Positions 1-11,440 of a stretch of DNA of 64,000 bases are shown here, piece by piece. The notes under the pieces are model-generated. The model did not search any database. It saw only the letters and a list, made by a program, of their open reading frames with translations, and had not been told where the DNA came from. Location of the stretch: assembly GCA_030533445.1 (NCBI GenBank), contig CM060073.1, positions 40,160,928-40,224,927 on the forward strand. Reading direction: 5' to 3'. The stretch's first letter is position 1. Each line of letters starts with the position of its first letter. The stretch comes from Cyprinodon diabolis (lineage: Eukaryota > Chordata > Actinopteri > Cyprinodontiformes > Cyprinodontidae). The translations under genes and the position numbers were made by a program.

Positions 1-2445
1 GTTGGACTGGGATATTGCAAAAGTGCCGTCATGAATGCATTGTATAGATCCAAGAATATTTGTTTGAGGAGTGGCTCGATGGATTATATAGTACAAAAGA
101 TTCAAGTACTGGAATGTTGTTGTTTTTCTTGATATTTGATCCTGTGTGCTGCCAAATTTCCTTTAAGAGAGTGACGTCAGTATGTACCAGGTAACTCTGC
201 ATTTACCTGTTCAACTGGTTCGCTTCTTCTTAAAAAGAGAAGCCTTGGCTTGGTTGTTTGCTACCATAATTGCAAAATCATCATCATTATGTGCAGTACT
301 TGAAGCTGGGATGACTTGTTTGGTATTGCAGAAATGAAATGGGTCACAGTGTGTGCCCTGCCTCTCCGACCATTCTTGGCGTTCTACTACATTCCACACG
401 AGGCATAGCGACAGGAGCCTTGGGATACTAGCTCCAGTCAAGATGTATAATGCTGGACCCCGTCGTTCAATAGGCTCCTCTGCAGGGCAGCCATATTGGG
501 AGGGCAAATATTGTGTGGTCGCCTGAGAACTTGCGTGTTTCCCAGCCAACGTCCATCTAAAGAATAACAATTTCACTAGCCATGAAGACTGTCCATGGAG
601 CCGCGGGGGCCATGGCCAGAAACCTCGGCCAAATGCTCCAATCACGCAGCTTTCTATGTACTTCTATAAATACATCGCCTATTTGTATAGAGGTGATATG
701 CATCTTTGGGAAAATAACACGATGTTGACACAAGAAAGCCCTCATCACCCCCTCCCCCACCCCGTATGGGTCCCACTCCCCATGCTACCAAAACTCTTTC
801 TCCCGCTTGCTGAACCTTTCACTTCCTGAGAGAAATACTGAGAGGAAAAAGAAGACATAGAGAGAAGAAATAGAGAGGAATGGAAGGAGACTGGGAGTAA
901 AAGAAGTGTCTTTTAGAGGCCTCCACGGTCTTTAAGCCACTATGGTATCCACCAGAGCCCTCACATACACTCAGCCTTTAAAGGGCTTTTGTCCTGTAAA
1001 GAGGGTGTTTGGCTAAATTGGGGGTGCTTGTGGACTGGCGGGTGGGATTGGTCTGGGTTCAGAATATTTGGCTCCCACGTCTCCATCACTGGAATGGTGA
1101 ACTTTTTTTTTGTAAAGCAAGGGCATTGAGAGGTGGGACATGGAGGGGCGAAAGGGGGATCCTTGTTTCTTCTTCAAAAATTTGTTTTGAAGGGGGGGAG
1201 GGTTGGAAATCTTCCAAACAGTGCCTTTTTGCTTTTAAAGAAAGCTCCACTTGTGTAAATGTGCTCTTTGTCCCTTGCCCTATTGTTTGAATAGCATTGT
1301 GAACTTTTTGTGGGAAGCTCACAGGGGCTTGGGGGCCTAGGGGGGACCAGAGAGGGACCAACGGGGGGCTAGGACTCAGTGACTCGGACCTAAGACAACA
1401 TAGCTTTACAGAGGACAAGGTATGATTTAGTCTATACCCCCTGCTTCACAGAAACACATTCAGCTTCACACAAGCATAGAAATACATCTATACCAAATCA
1501 TTATGTGAATTAAATCAAGTCTTCTCAGCCGGTGAGTTCCAAAATGGGGTTCCAAATGTAAAGGCAAACCTACAACAGACCTCAGGAAAGCCTTTCATTC
1601 TTAGAACCAGCCCACTGTGGCACCCTCTTTGCTCATAGAAACAATATGAAAACAGCTCAGCTCCCGCCCCCTATAAAGGGATTTCATAATAGCTCTGAAT
1701 GACTGGAGTCCCTCACTTCAGCCAATTCATGACTTCCATCTGTCCTCTCAAAAAAAAAAAAAAAAAACGCCGGCAGGTGGAAAGGAAGGATATGCATTTG
1801 CATTTTGGGACCATTTACTTTACATTTATAGACTACAGGGTGAGTTGTGTAAAAATTTTACCCTGTGTCATAAAAAAGAAAAAAAAAAGAGTTGGCCAGA
1901 GTGAATTTTAAATTCCTATGAGCCGTATCTCCTATACAGAAAAGACATTGGCCGTTGTAGGATTCTCAAGATAGCCTTTAGTAAAAAGCTGTACATAATT
2001 TAATTTCATATAATAGTTCTGCTCTATGTGCAATGCAATTCAAAACAAACTGTTATTATTAAACTGGTACTGTGGAAGTTATTTGCTGAGGTATCTAGCC
2101 TGTAATCGTAGTTTAAAAAAAACAACATAATAGGATAATTAGTGGCACTTTTTCAGTTTGCACTCCATGACTTAAGATATATTTATGAGTGCCTGAATTA
2201 GTTTTCTTATAGTCTTCATTTGCCCGACTCATCAGCAGAAAACAACAACCGCTTGAGAAAAACTCCTTTTACTTTCTGTAGCATCTAATTAGATTGACCT
2301 AAACCCTAAGAATAGTATGAGAGGCTATTTTTCACCTTGTTAAAACCATGGGATTTTTTCATACTGCTTACTTAGATGACCTAGAGGACATTTGAGGCGT
2401 GAAACACTTCATCTGTTAAATTGGTCCCTTTTTTCTTTTCTCTAG
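1..2445. other. Non-coding stretch, no recognised gene
   Basis: No recognised gene. A 144-codon open frame lies on the minus strand (645-211). It is rich in Trp and Pro at its start and basic at its end, has no recognisable domain, and starts at an ordinary ATG. A moderately GC-rich block (about 300-640) and a purine-rich block (about 830-900) stand out from the AT-rich surroundings. Poly-A runs occur near 1750 and 1880. The open frame could be a chance frame or part of an unrecognised repeat. Confidence 0.5.
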
Positions 2446-2505
2446 CTTTCCATATGATGCTAAAGGTGTTGTTAAATCCAACCAGGATGCCCTGGAGAGA
2501 GTAAA
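2446..2505 (+). CDS. Candidate 60-bp symmetric internal exon, gene not identified
   Basis: This is a possible internal exon of an unidentified host gene. It follows a strong acceptor (a long T/C tract ending ttttctctag at 2445) and is followed by a consensus donor, gtaagg, at 2506. The segment is exactly 60 bp, so including or skipping it would keep the reading frame. Only one frame is open throughout: one base completing a codon, then 19 codons reading FPYDAKGVVKSNQDALERV, then two bases (phase 2 at both ends). The other frames hit a stop at TGA (2455-2457) or TAA near the end. I do not recognise the peptide. If real, it places the flanking DNA inside introns of a plus-strand gene. The call rests on splice signals and reading frame only, so a chance match remains possible. 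Confidence 0.4.
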
Positions 2506-5472
2506 GTAAGGCCAGAAAAATTCACTACCTCATTCACGGATGCTCTAAATTTCAGGTTTGTTAGCCGTTGTTACCAGTAAATCTCTATCTCAGCTGTGTT
2601 TCAAGCTCTGAGCATTTCTATAGTCCTTTCAGCTGGTTTGATACCAGTCTCTTTGGAGGTCCCGTCTCCTGTAATCACAAGATATCCTGTGACCTCACTT
2701 TGCTCTGACCCCCTCCGCCACCCCCCAAAGAAGCACTCAGGCTTTTTGCTAGAAGGTGATGGAGCATGGCACCCTGCTCCAGGCCTGTCCTGCTTTGTCT
2801 GGGGACGTGTGCCTGTGTCTGGAACCACAATTAGTGGGGCGCGTCCCCTATCATTAAACACAGAAAAGCCACGAATCTCAGTGTCCCACAGACACACTCA
2901 CTGTCAGCTTCCTCAGCATCAGGACCCACATGGCAGCAGCATCCTCATATACAGTGGGACCATGTGTGATTCAAAGGTTTGTCCAACTTATAAAGAGATT
3001 TTTGTTTCAGATGTCTGATCGAAATAAGTGTCGCAAAAATCAGCACATGAAAAAAAATAAAATTATGACCTAAAACGGTTCTGGTTCATGTAGCTTCTTA
3101 GTTTACCTGATCAGACATATGTGTGGGTCTGATTATATTAAGAGGCGCATAATTATTCTAGTTTGAACCAAATACAAATCTTGCAATGGTTTTAACGCTC
3201 CTTGAACTTTTCCCTTTAGTGTCTTTTATTGGCATTCTGTAAGGTGGACCAAAACAGCATTAGGTATAATTGTACAAAAAAAAAAAAGAAAAAAGAAGAA
3301 GAGACACAGATTGATGTCACCAGCAATATGTTATGTGGCAGGGAAGGTGTGTTCAGGGTCAAGTGCTGTGTTAGGTTTTTTTGGCATGCATTTCTGCCTG
3401 TAGGTTTATAGTTAATGAAATTTCAGGGTTACATATTCTAACTTTACTTTAAAAGTTTAAGCTGACAGAGACACCATACTCTTATTATGTCACATCAAAA
3501 GTAAATTAGACGTAATAGATTTATTTGAAGCCCATTTAAGGAAAGGACTAAATACAAGTCTACTCTATACATTTCATATTCTTATTTGTTAAGAAAAAAC
3601 AGGTACAAATGTTGTATCTTATTTTGAGGCAATAGTGTTTCTAGATTATCGTAGTAAATCTCAATAAAAACAACATCTGTTTATGGTTTCAAGCTGAGAA
3701 CATGAAAAACCTTTAAGGAGTATAAAACCTTTTGCAAGACACTGTAATCAGGTTGGGATCATCTTTGCAGCACACATGCTTTACAGTCAGGGCATGAAAT
3801 GATACACGCCTTCTGCAGTTTGAACAGCAGACAGGAGGCAAATACAAACCTGACCTCTTGAGAGGAAAACACATCCTCAGTTCCTATTTCAACAACAGTA
3901 TGCAGATCAATACGGTGGCAGGATGTTAAATATTTGTCATCAGACGATCACACATTGATGAAACAAATCAATGGCTGATAGGAAGGAACTGACACCAGCT
4001 TCTGCTTGCTTACCTGGCTCCTAAGGGACGGAGGAGGAACAAAAGAAGGATAGATAAGGGAGGTGGAGATTTGTGGCACTCAGGTGCTGAGACTTTTCTC
4101 TGGGGACCTGTCTGTTTTTCCTTCTCTTTCTCACTGAATTTTTTTCCTTCTCTGGGGGAGGAGAGATGGCCAGGAGAAAAATGGATGAGGAAGCTTAAGT
4201 TATTGGTGAAGGTGAGAAGCTCACCACCCTTAAAAAAATGGAGTCTTTCCAATAAATTTTATGTCTCTTTGATGTATTTTCCTTCTGTTCTTACAAACGT
4301 GTACCTATAGCAGATATATTTTAATATGCAATTCACAACATGAAGATATGTTCTGAAGGACTGACATTTTGTCTCTTACATACACTCCGGTGTATATGCT
4401 TCCCCCTCTTTCTCTCGCCGAGCCTTTATTTAACACATAATGAATTTTCTGCCCAGACTCTTTCGATCTTTTTTTTGCTCTGTCTCTCTCTGTGCTCTCC
4501 TTGCTTTATAAAAACAGAGGAATGAAAAGCAGCCAGATGGTAGCTCGGGTCTAATATAAAATCAATACACTGCCTTCAAGAGAAAAGACGTAGGGGTGAG
4601 GGGTGGGGGGGTTGGAGACGAAGAAGAGTTGGTGGGAAAAAAGAACATTCAAGCACCACAAACGCCAAAACAGACATCTGTGGTCTTCTTTTTTTTCCTA
4701 GCTCCATCCATGCCTTTTCTTTTCTCTCCAGCTTTTCGTGGACTTCCTCAGCCTTTCTGCCTCATATTACACCACTGGGGCTAGAAGAGAGACCTACATC
4801 ACGCTCGTGTGTGTTTGTGTGTGATATTCCATCAGGCAGGGGAGAATGTCAGGATATCTCACCGGTCTGAAAATTAAGAGGAGGGGAGGAGGGCAAGCTA
4901 GAGATAGCCTTTGAAGAGAGAGAAGACTAAGGGCCATTGAGAAGTCATTAAGGTAATGATAATTGGCACATTGAATAAGCAAAGAGACAAAAGGGGAATG
5001 AGAGTTAACAGATGTAAAGAGCTGATGGGCTAAAAGTTAATTTGATTGACAGTCTTGTGTTTTATTGTGAGACCATTACTAAAGTTTTGATGTTTTTTTT
5101 GTTTTATTGTGACACCATTCATTCATTAAAGTTTCAATTTATTTTATGTTTGTTTGAAAACTAGAAAGAGAGGTGTGGATGCTGGAGCGAGCGGGAGAAG
5201 CTCCTCTCTGTGTGTGGAGAGCAACAGAGCCTGTCCTCTTGTGACTGGGTCTGCTTGCTGGGTGACAGATAGCCCAGGGAGAGAGGGGACACCAGGCTGT
5301 TTAGCTGATAATTAAGGGGGTTTTATCTTAATTTGAGCTGTTACTCTCTATCCTCCGCTGTGATTTATGAGCTGCTGGCCAGCCCTGCTGCCCCACGCTC
5401 ACCCTTAGCATTGGGAACAAGACAAAGGATCCTCTCCCCCCCTCCTGTTCATTTCCTACGTTCATGGTCATA
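2506..5472. other. Non-coding stretch, no recognised gene
   Basis: No convincing exon or gene. The stretch contains short A-runs (near 3280), a Tc1-like terminal scrap at 3714-3746 listed separately, pyrimidine/purine-rich patches near 4100-4200 and 4870-4930, and a compact AT/homeobox-motif-rich block at about 5265-5400 (see findings). Short open frames here look random. Confidence 0.5.
3714..3746 (+). repeat. Tc1-like terminal inverted repeat scrap
   Basis: The segment ends cttttgcaagacactgta. This resembles the 3' terminus of the fish Tc1-like family whose ends read roughly tgcaaagtattcacacccctt on the opposite strand. Nearly the same ending occurs at 51747-51764 (acttttgcaagacactgta). 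No transposase sequence adjoins it, so it is an isolated end. Confidence 0.4.
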
Positions 5473-6165
5473 CAGTCCATTGCAAAGATATTCACGCCCC
5501 TTGAACTTTTTCGCATCATGTTCAATTATAACCACAAAGTTTAAAGTGTTCTGCTTTGATTTTATGTGACGGACCAACGTAAAGTAGTAACTGTGAAAGG
5601 AAAATAAAAAACGTTTCCTATAATTTTTACAAACGTAAATCTGAAAAAACTTGTCATGTCTTTGTGTTTAGCTTCCTTTAGTCTGATAAAACAACATTAA
5701 ATCCACAATAATTAACTTCCCAGCTAATTAGAAATAACTCGTTTGAAATTTGTGCAACTTTATTTCTGTAAAAATACTGTATGGACAATCTGTAGATCAC
5801 AGAGGTTAGCCAGGAGGTAACTCTGGAAAAGATGCAGAGATCCACAGCCCAGGTCTAATCTGCGGACAGGGAAGCTATAAATTTTACACTCTACGAATCT
5901 GGCCTCTATGGAGGAGTGTAAAGATTTAAGTTACAGTGAAGAAAAAGGTATGAAAAGTGCAACTTGCACTTATCACAAACTAAGGAGATATTGCGGGTAT
6001 GTAGGATAATTTACTCTGGTCAGAAGAGAGTGAAATGAAACATTTTGGCCTTCATGCAAAAAAAAAAAAAAAGTGTGCAAAAAAAAAAATGAGCACACAA
6101 CCACCTAAATGAAACATGGGGATGGCGCTATCATGCTGTGGGGATGCTGTTCCTTAGCTTCATTC
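5473..6165 (+). mobile_element. Degenerate Tc1-like element, 5' end and transposase remnant
   Basis: The left part begins cagtccattgcaaagatatt, followed by cacgccccttgaacttttt and an AT-rich stretch with gattttatgtgacggacca. This is the characteristic 5' region of a fish Tc1-like family. Near 6107-6150 the sequence reads as a decayed piece of transposase (motif similar to H-G-D-G-A-I-M-L-W-G, matching the GGGxxMxWG motif of Tc1 transposases). Stops, indels and A-runs break the frame and the right terminus is not recognisable. It is an old, inactive copy. The boundaries are approximate. Confidence 0.55.
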
Positions 6166-9084
6166 CCTTAAAGTGCTGTTAATACAGCCCACTGTAGGAC
6201 ACGCGTTAAAGAAGCTTACAAACCATAAGGTAAATTTTGTTTCTTTTGTGTAAAGATATCAGGACTCCTACTCATTGTGTGGGTTTATTTCAGTAGTGAA
6301 TAGTTCTGGATAAGAATAGGAAAAGGAATTAAGATAATGGAAGAAATATTTGTCTTTCCAGACCTTCTTATCCCACTTTGCAATTGTTGTGTCCTTCCTT
6401 CCTTGCTTCCTTCCTTTTTCTATTTTTGCAGGTTGAATGTCTAAATATTATTCGCTGTAGAAATATATGCCATTAATTAATAAGAAACATTGTTATTTTA
6501 AATGTTTTCGAATGAATGTAAAAAAGAACTCTTGACAGTTCAGTCTGGAAAAGACTGGAAAACGTACTTGGAAATTGCATAACAATCCTGACATATGTTA
6601 CTTAATAGAGCTGTGTCAGTATCAACCCTCCAGTGTCTTTCTTGCTGTTTGTAGATGCAATGTCCCAAAGTGTGAAATGTTCAGGATACTTTTGTAAGTC
6701 ATTGTGCTGTAAAATGGGCATTTCCAATGAAACTCTGTGTACAGAAACAAGGATGCACATTTTTCTAAGAAGATCCTAATCCAAAATTTCTCAGTATAAG
6801 CATATGTCTTTTTCTCAGAACTACAGCAGTTCTCTGTTATGGGCTTTATTCTCCTCAATGACCCTCGTGTGGAAATGAATCATATGAGAAACAAGGCTGA
6901 GGCTTTAACCTCTCGCCAGCTGGCCAGGAGAACACAGAACGGCACAGGATTGAGTTCCTCCGCAGTGGAGTGACTGCAGGCAAGAGTTAACTTGATCTTT
7001 AGCTGGGTGGGGTATGAGTGAAGAGGAGGCAGGGTGGTGGGGGTGGGTGGTAGTGGAGCAGAGCGTACCACTCTCAAAACAATGTAAGCCACTGTTCTCA
7101 ACCTATAACCCCCCCCTGGGGTCACAGAGGAGAAGACACGCTAGTGCAACCTCATCTCTTCCAGTCGCCTCTCACATAAAGCCTGGGGATTTCAGGAGCT
7201 CCCTGGCTCGGATGTTGTTTTTACCCAGATTGTGGGCAGGACTTTTGGACTAGCGTGTTTCAGGCTGCTGTGTTACAATAATCCCACAGGTATTTAGCTG
7301 GAGGGAGGGACCTTCACACCTCCTCACCACCAGTGTAGGGTGAAAGTGTGTGGGTTCACAGGTGTGCGTCATCCTCTCCATTTTATCATTGATCTCTGTT
7401 TGTCTCAAACTTTCCAGTTGGTCTGCATTCAAGGGATGTTTCTAACGACAAGAAGCTCACATGCTCACCAACTTTTAACATTGTCATTTAAAGATGTTCA
7501 GACCTCTCAATAAAGCACTGTGGAACATTTTAGGAAATAAATGTCTGATAAAGATAGTCTGGATCTTTTTTCCAGACCCTCACTGGTTTGCGTGCTCAAA
7601 AAGGGTCCTACTGCTTTTATCTTATCTCTTCTTTTTAGAAAAGGGTAACAAAGGAAGTAGCAGTTTCAGGGTCTTCTCCAGGCCTGAAACTTCATCTGTC
7701 CCCTTCCCGGTCAACACAGGACTCTTAGCTTTCACCCCTGACCCCGTCACACCCTGCCCTGGTTTCCAGCGACAACAAAAGCAGGAGATTAGGGAAATTG
7801 ACAGGCTAGAGGGGATTACTGTAGCCCTTTTCATCTTTGGCTGTGCACACAGTTGACACAATCTGTTAGCAGTACTTTAAACTAATCTGAGTGCAGTTTA
7901 CTTTTCAGTTTGTATGTTTAGCTTCAGTTTGTACATAGATTCAGCTGTAACAAAGTCCACAGATCTAACAGTCACCATGAGCTTCACATTTGACCCGGCA
8001 TGTACATTTCATTTACAACACTTAGGTTGATAAACATGGATGAGTGCATGTGATTATCTAGCTTAGCTGAAGCCACTGTTGACATATGTCCTGCCCATTT
8101 CTGTCACCTACTGAGGGTGACTCTGCAGAGACGTCACGTCCAGACAGGAAAAGTAGAGTCCAACAGGAAATCAAAGGATTATGTGACACCCAGGCAAGCT
8201 GGGATGGCAAAGGTAAAACATCGTGGTAATCCTCAGATTTACTGAAATAAAAAATCAGAGTTCTAATATATTGTAAATATAAAAATGTCATACTTTTCCT
8301 AGTAGCTAGCTAATTCTAAATGGAAAATCATGCATGTGGAAGTTATTTCACAAACTGTCTTTGCTTTTAGGCAAACTTAACTCAGCTCTGCTTCAAAGAC
8401 ACCTTTCATTACAGTTTATTTAAAGCACAACTTGTGATCCTCACTAATAATAAATTAAGTAACAGAAGTGTGCAGGAAATACTTTATGTAGCATTTCAGT
8501 TTAAGAAACTACCCATTTTTATCTTTGAGTGCAGACACCTTATAAAAACAAGTCTGGAAGCTGGACAGATCCCTCTACATTTTCCTTTTTCCCCCCATAT
8601 GTGTCAAAAGAAAATGATAAAAATCAAATCTATACTTCCTAGAACTTTTGCAGTTCAGTCTTTGTAGAAACTCAGTAAAGCATAATTTAAAACAAGAGCA
8701 TAAGTTATGCAATATGTTCACTCTGACTGCAATATGCCTTTTGATCCACACCCAACTCTCAACTCTGCCTTCATTATAAGTTCAGCAGAACAACTACATA
8801 GTTTGGTTAGATCAACTTCCTCCATTGTTATGCTATCCCAATGAGACAGCCTTGTAGATGACATTGGTCTGGTCTGCATGATTACTAGTCATTGGACAAT
8901 GAGAAGTAATCATGCAGACAGGAGGTAGATCCGCTGGTCGACCGGATCGTTCAGAACAAACTGAGTATTACTCTGCTCAAGATCATGTTAGCATTTTCTC
9001 AACACCACCTGATCTAGTGTGGATCCCTTTCACTTCCCATAACCATCCTTTGTCAGGATCAGTGGTAGTCCTCCCACATTCAAC
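6166..9084. other. Non-coding stretch, no recognised gene
   Basis: Nothing recognisable as a gene or full repeat. There is a short pyrimidine-rich run (about 6385-6425), ordinary AT-rich sequence and some moderately GC-rich sequence around 7000-7800. The open frames of 60-120 codons lack domain-like features. Confidence 0.45.
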
Positions 9085-9470
9085 AACTAGCTCCCAGAAG
9101 ATGGCAAAGCAGAGACTGGACAATCTGCTGCAACTCTAGAATTAAAGCTTCCACAAGAGCTGTGGATAAACTTCCATGCTGCCGTTATTCAGTCTGTCAA
9201 ATGTTCATCCACCACTGTGTGGTCTGGCTCATCCTTAAAACAGGACAGATCCAGACTGCAACAAACAATTAGGTCTGGAGAGAGGACCATCAGGGCGGAC
9301 GTTTTTCCCCGTAAAGGATTTACACAAGATAGATAAAAAGTCATGCAGCAGAGTGCTATTGGCAATAACCAGCTGCTACAGAAACAAACCGTTTCTCTGA
9401 TTAACCTGATAGATGCCCTAAAAAAGTCAGCACCTCTCCTGAAAAACAAAATAAACACCCTCAGTATAAT
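9085..9470 (+). pseudogene. Fossil of a non-LTR retrotransposon, end of the reverse-transcriptase ORF
   Basis: From 9187 one frame reads IQSVKCSSTTVWSGSSLKQD and continues with R-S-R-L-Q-Q-T-I-R-S-G-E-R before a stop near 9331. This pattern (xQSV, then VWxGS, then QDRxRLQxxIRSxERxI) is the conserved segment after the reverse-transcriptase domain in fish non-LTR elements of the L2/Rex-like group. Sequence on both sides looks like the same ORF, with stops and frame changes. It is a short, dead fragment. The clade and exact ends are uncertain. Confidence 0.5.
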
Positions 9471-9551
9471 AACTGCCGTCTTTTCTTTACTTTATTTCAA
9501 AAAGTAACTGTGGATTAACGTACGTGAACATATTTTTCCTCTTAAGCTTGT

Positions 9552-9588
9552 ATATTTACACCAAATATTTAATATTTGGTGTAAATAT
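9552..9588. repeat. Near-perfect palindrome, 18-bp arms
   Basis: Arm atatttacaccaaatatt (9552-9569) is followed by a single T and then its exact reverse complement (9571-9588). The sequence could form a hairpin or cruciform. It sits about 80 bp after the LINE fossil, with no clear link to it. Confidence 0.85.
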
Positions 9589-11078
9589 TTTGTTCTCTGA
9601 GCCCTTGTAACCGTAATCTGCTTCCGTGTCTGTGCACACAAACTCAGTCAGTAAGGCTGATCATAAAATGTAGATGTAGATTTTCACAATAACTCTAAGA
9701 TTTCTGGAAACACCCAAACATTTCCATTCTCAGAATGAACTGACCTTGATGGCTAAAGTGATATAAAGTAGCAACTATGCTGAACTCCACTTAGCCTTCC
9801 TCTTTTATGCAGCAGGAATGAACTGCAAACACCTTTACACATATAGTTAAATTCTTTTTTTTCTTTTAAATAAAGCTTCCCCATTGAAAGGTGGAAAGTT
9901 AAACTATCCTCTGATTATTATGGTTTTAAACAGTAATGCAAAAAAATACCTAAGGTTTGTGGATGTCAGTTTTTTTGTTTTGCTTCTCCTTCTAATATTT
10001 TATCCTCTTGGTTGGGTTCAGTTTGCTGTTTACCTAAATAGCAGTGCTGCATGTACTCTTATGTTGAGGAGCTGTTCTTTATTTGTGCTCCATTGTTGAG
10101 TAGTGCAGGATAAAAATATGTCTAACCCTGAAATGCTGCTGTTCATCTTTGCTGTTAATTCCTTCTCCTTTTTTTTTTTACTTATTTCTTTTCCCTCTGT
10201 TAGCCCCTGCAGAGCCCCTGAATTGACTTGGTGTTTCAGGGTCTGGCAGCGAGTCAAAACCATGTGTTCGACCCTCTAAAAAGCACGTCTGCGAACCGTT
10301 AAGCCGTTTAGCCCCTAATACCAACAACAAACACTCTTTCTGTGCTGGTCCTGTTCACAGTGCACTGTTAGCTGCCTGAGAGTGAGGTCAGACAACTCTA
10401 TAATCGGACTTTACCCATCTGCCCTCCACGCTCCCTCCCAGGGCAGCAGGTTGGGCTCCTCGGCAGGGGACTAAGTGGGACACAGGGACACATATGCCCA
10501 CTGCCACAGGACCATTCATGGGGCTTAAGCTCCAACATAGAAACACAGTAATCTCATATTAAGCAAGTCAAATGAGTCAAATGCAAGCTGCAAATGTAGG
10601 TGCAGGAGTGGATATGTGATAGCCTTTATTATGTAAATAAAAGACAACTACAGTTTGTAAAAAAAAACAAAAAAAAACATGCATGCATTTATGAAATTAT
10701 ATTTTATCATACATTTAACTGGCCACAGCTTGGTAAAAGGCATTGTTGCTGTCCCCAACCTCTCAGCATCCCTGTCTTGCACCCTCTCTCTCTTTTTACT
10801 TCTTTTCTCCCTTATCTCTGCCCCTTACTCCCCTGTTCTTGCACCACACGTTGGGACTCATTTTAGAACTTCTTCCCTTTTCCCTTGCATTCAGCTGGAT
10901 CCGTCTCCCTACCTCTGCCTGGTCATAGAGGATCTCTCATGCGCTAGACAGAGTACTCAAGCGTTCCTTTGGGGCATGTTAAAGGTGTGCTTGGAGGGAA
11001 AGGGGGAAAAAAAGTGTTGAGGAAAGTGGGGGGTGGAGGTGCATTAGCTCAGAATTCAGTGCTCTTTAACCATGTCAA

Positions 11079-11092
11079 GGTGCCATGGCAAC
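11079..11092. promoter_or_regulatory. X-box-like (RFX) palindromic site
   Basis: The sequence ggtgccatggcaac matches the symmetric RFX-factor consensus GTTGCCATGGCAAC at 13 of 14 positions. RFX sites of this type occur in enhancers and promoters of ciliary and neural genes. Function here is inferred from the motif alone. Confidence 0.3.
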
Positions 11093-11408
11093 AATAAATC
11101 TACGTCTCTAATAGGTGCTTTTCTTTGTTTTTGTTTTTTCCTCTCCTCTGCTCACCCCATTCACTGGAAGAGTGGCATTCTCCAGACGGATGCATAAGCT
11201 CACAGGTGATTGGCTAAGAAGGTTCCCTGGTGATCTATTAGCAGTTAGACAGAACACCGCATAGTGTGCAGAACACTGCAAGAGACAGCTTTCTGTCAGA
11301 CATGGGACACACACAACTGAACAAGCTCACCCTGCAAAAATACAGGATATACACATGCATGGGTGTCTGCATTTTATTTTGTCCCAAATTGGATGATTTT
11401 AGCAAACA

Positions 11409-11440
11409 TAAAATGACATGACAGCTGTCATGTCATTTTA
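11409..11440. repeat. Perfect 32-bp palindrome centred on TGACAGCTGTCA
   Basis: The left half is taaaatgacatgacag (11409-11424). The right half (11425-11440) is its exact reverse complement with no spacer. The centre, TGACAGCTGTCA, matches the paired TGACAG site bound by TALE homeodomain proteins of the TGIF/PREP/MEIS type, and it also contains the E-box CAGCTG. Any regulatory role is inferred. Confidence 0.85.

Noticed and set aside
211..645. 144-codon minus-strand open frame
   Set aside because: No recognised domain, no partner exons and no clear conservation signal. Kept only as a remark.
4010..4252. Minus-strand frame ending beside a gtaagc donor-like site
   Set aside because: The acceptor is not convincing and the encoded sequence is low-complexity Lys/Ser/Leu.
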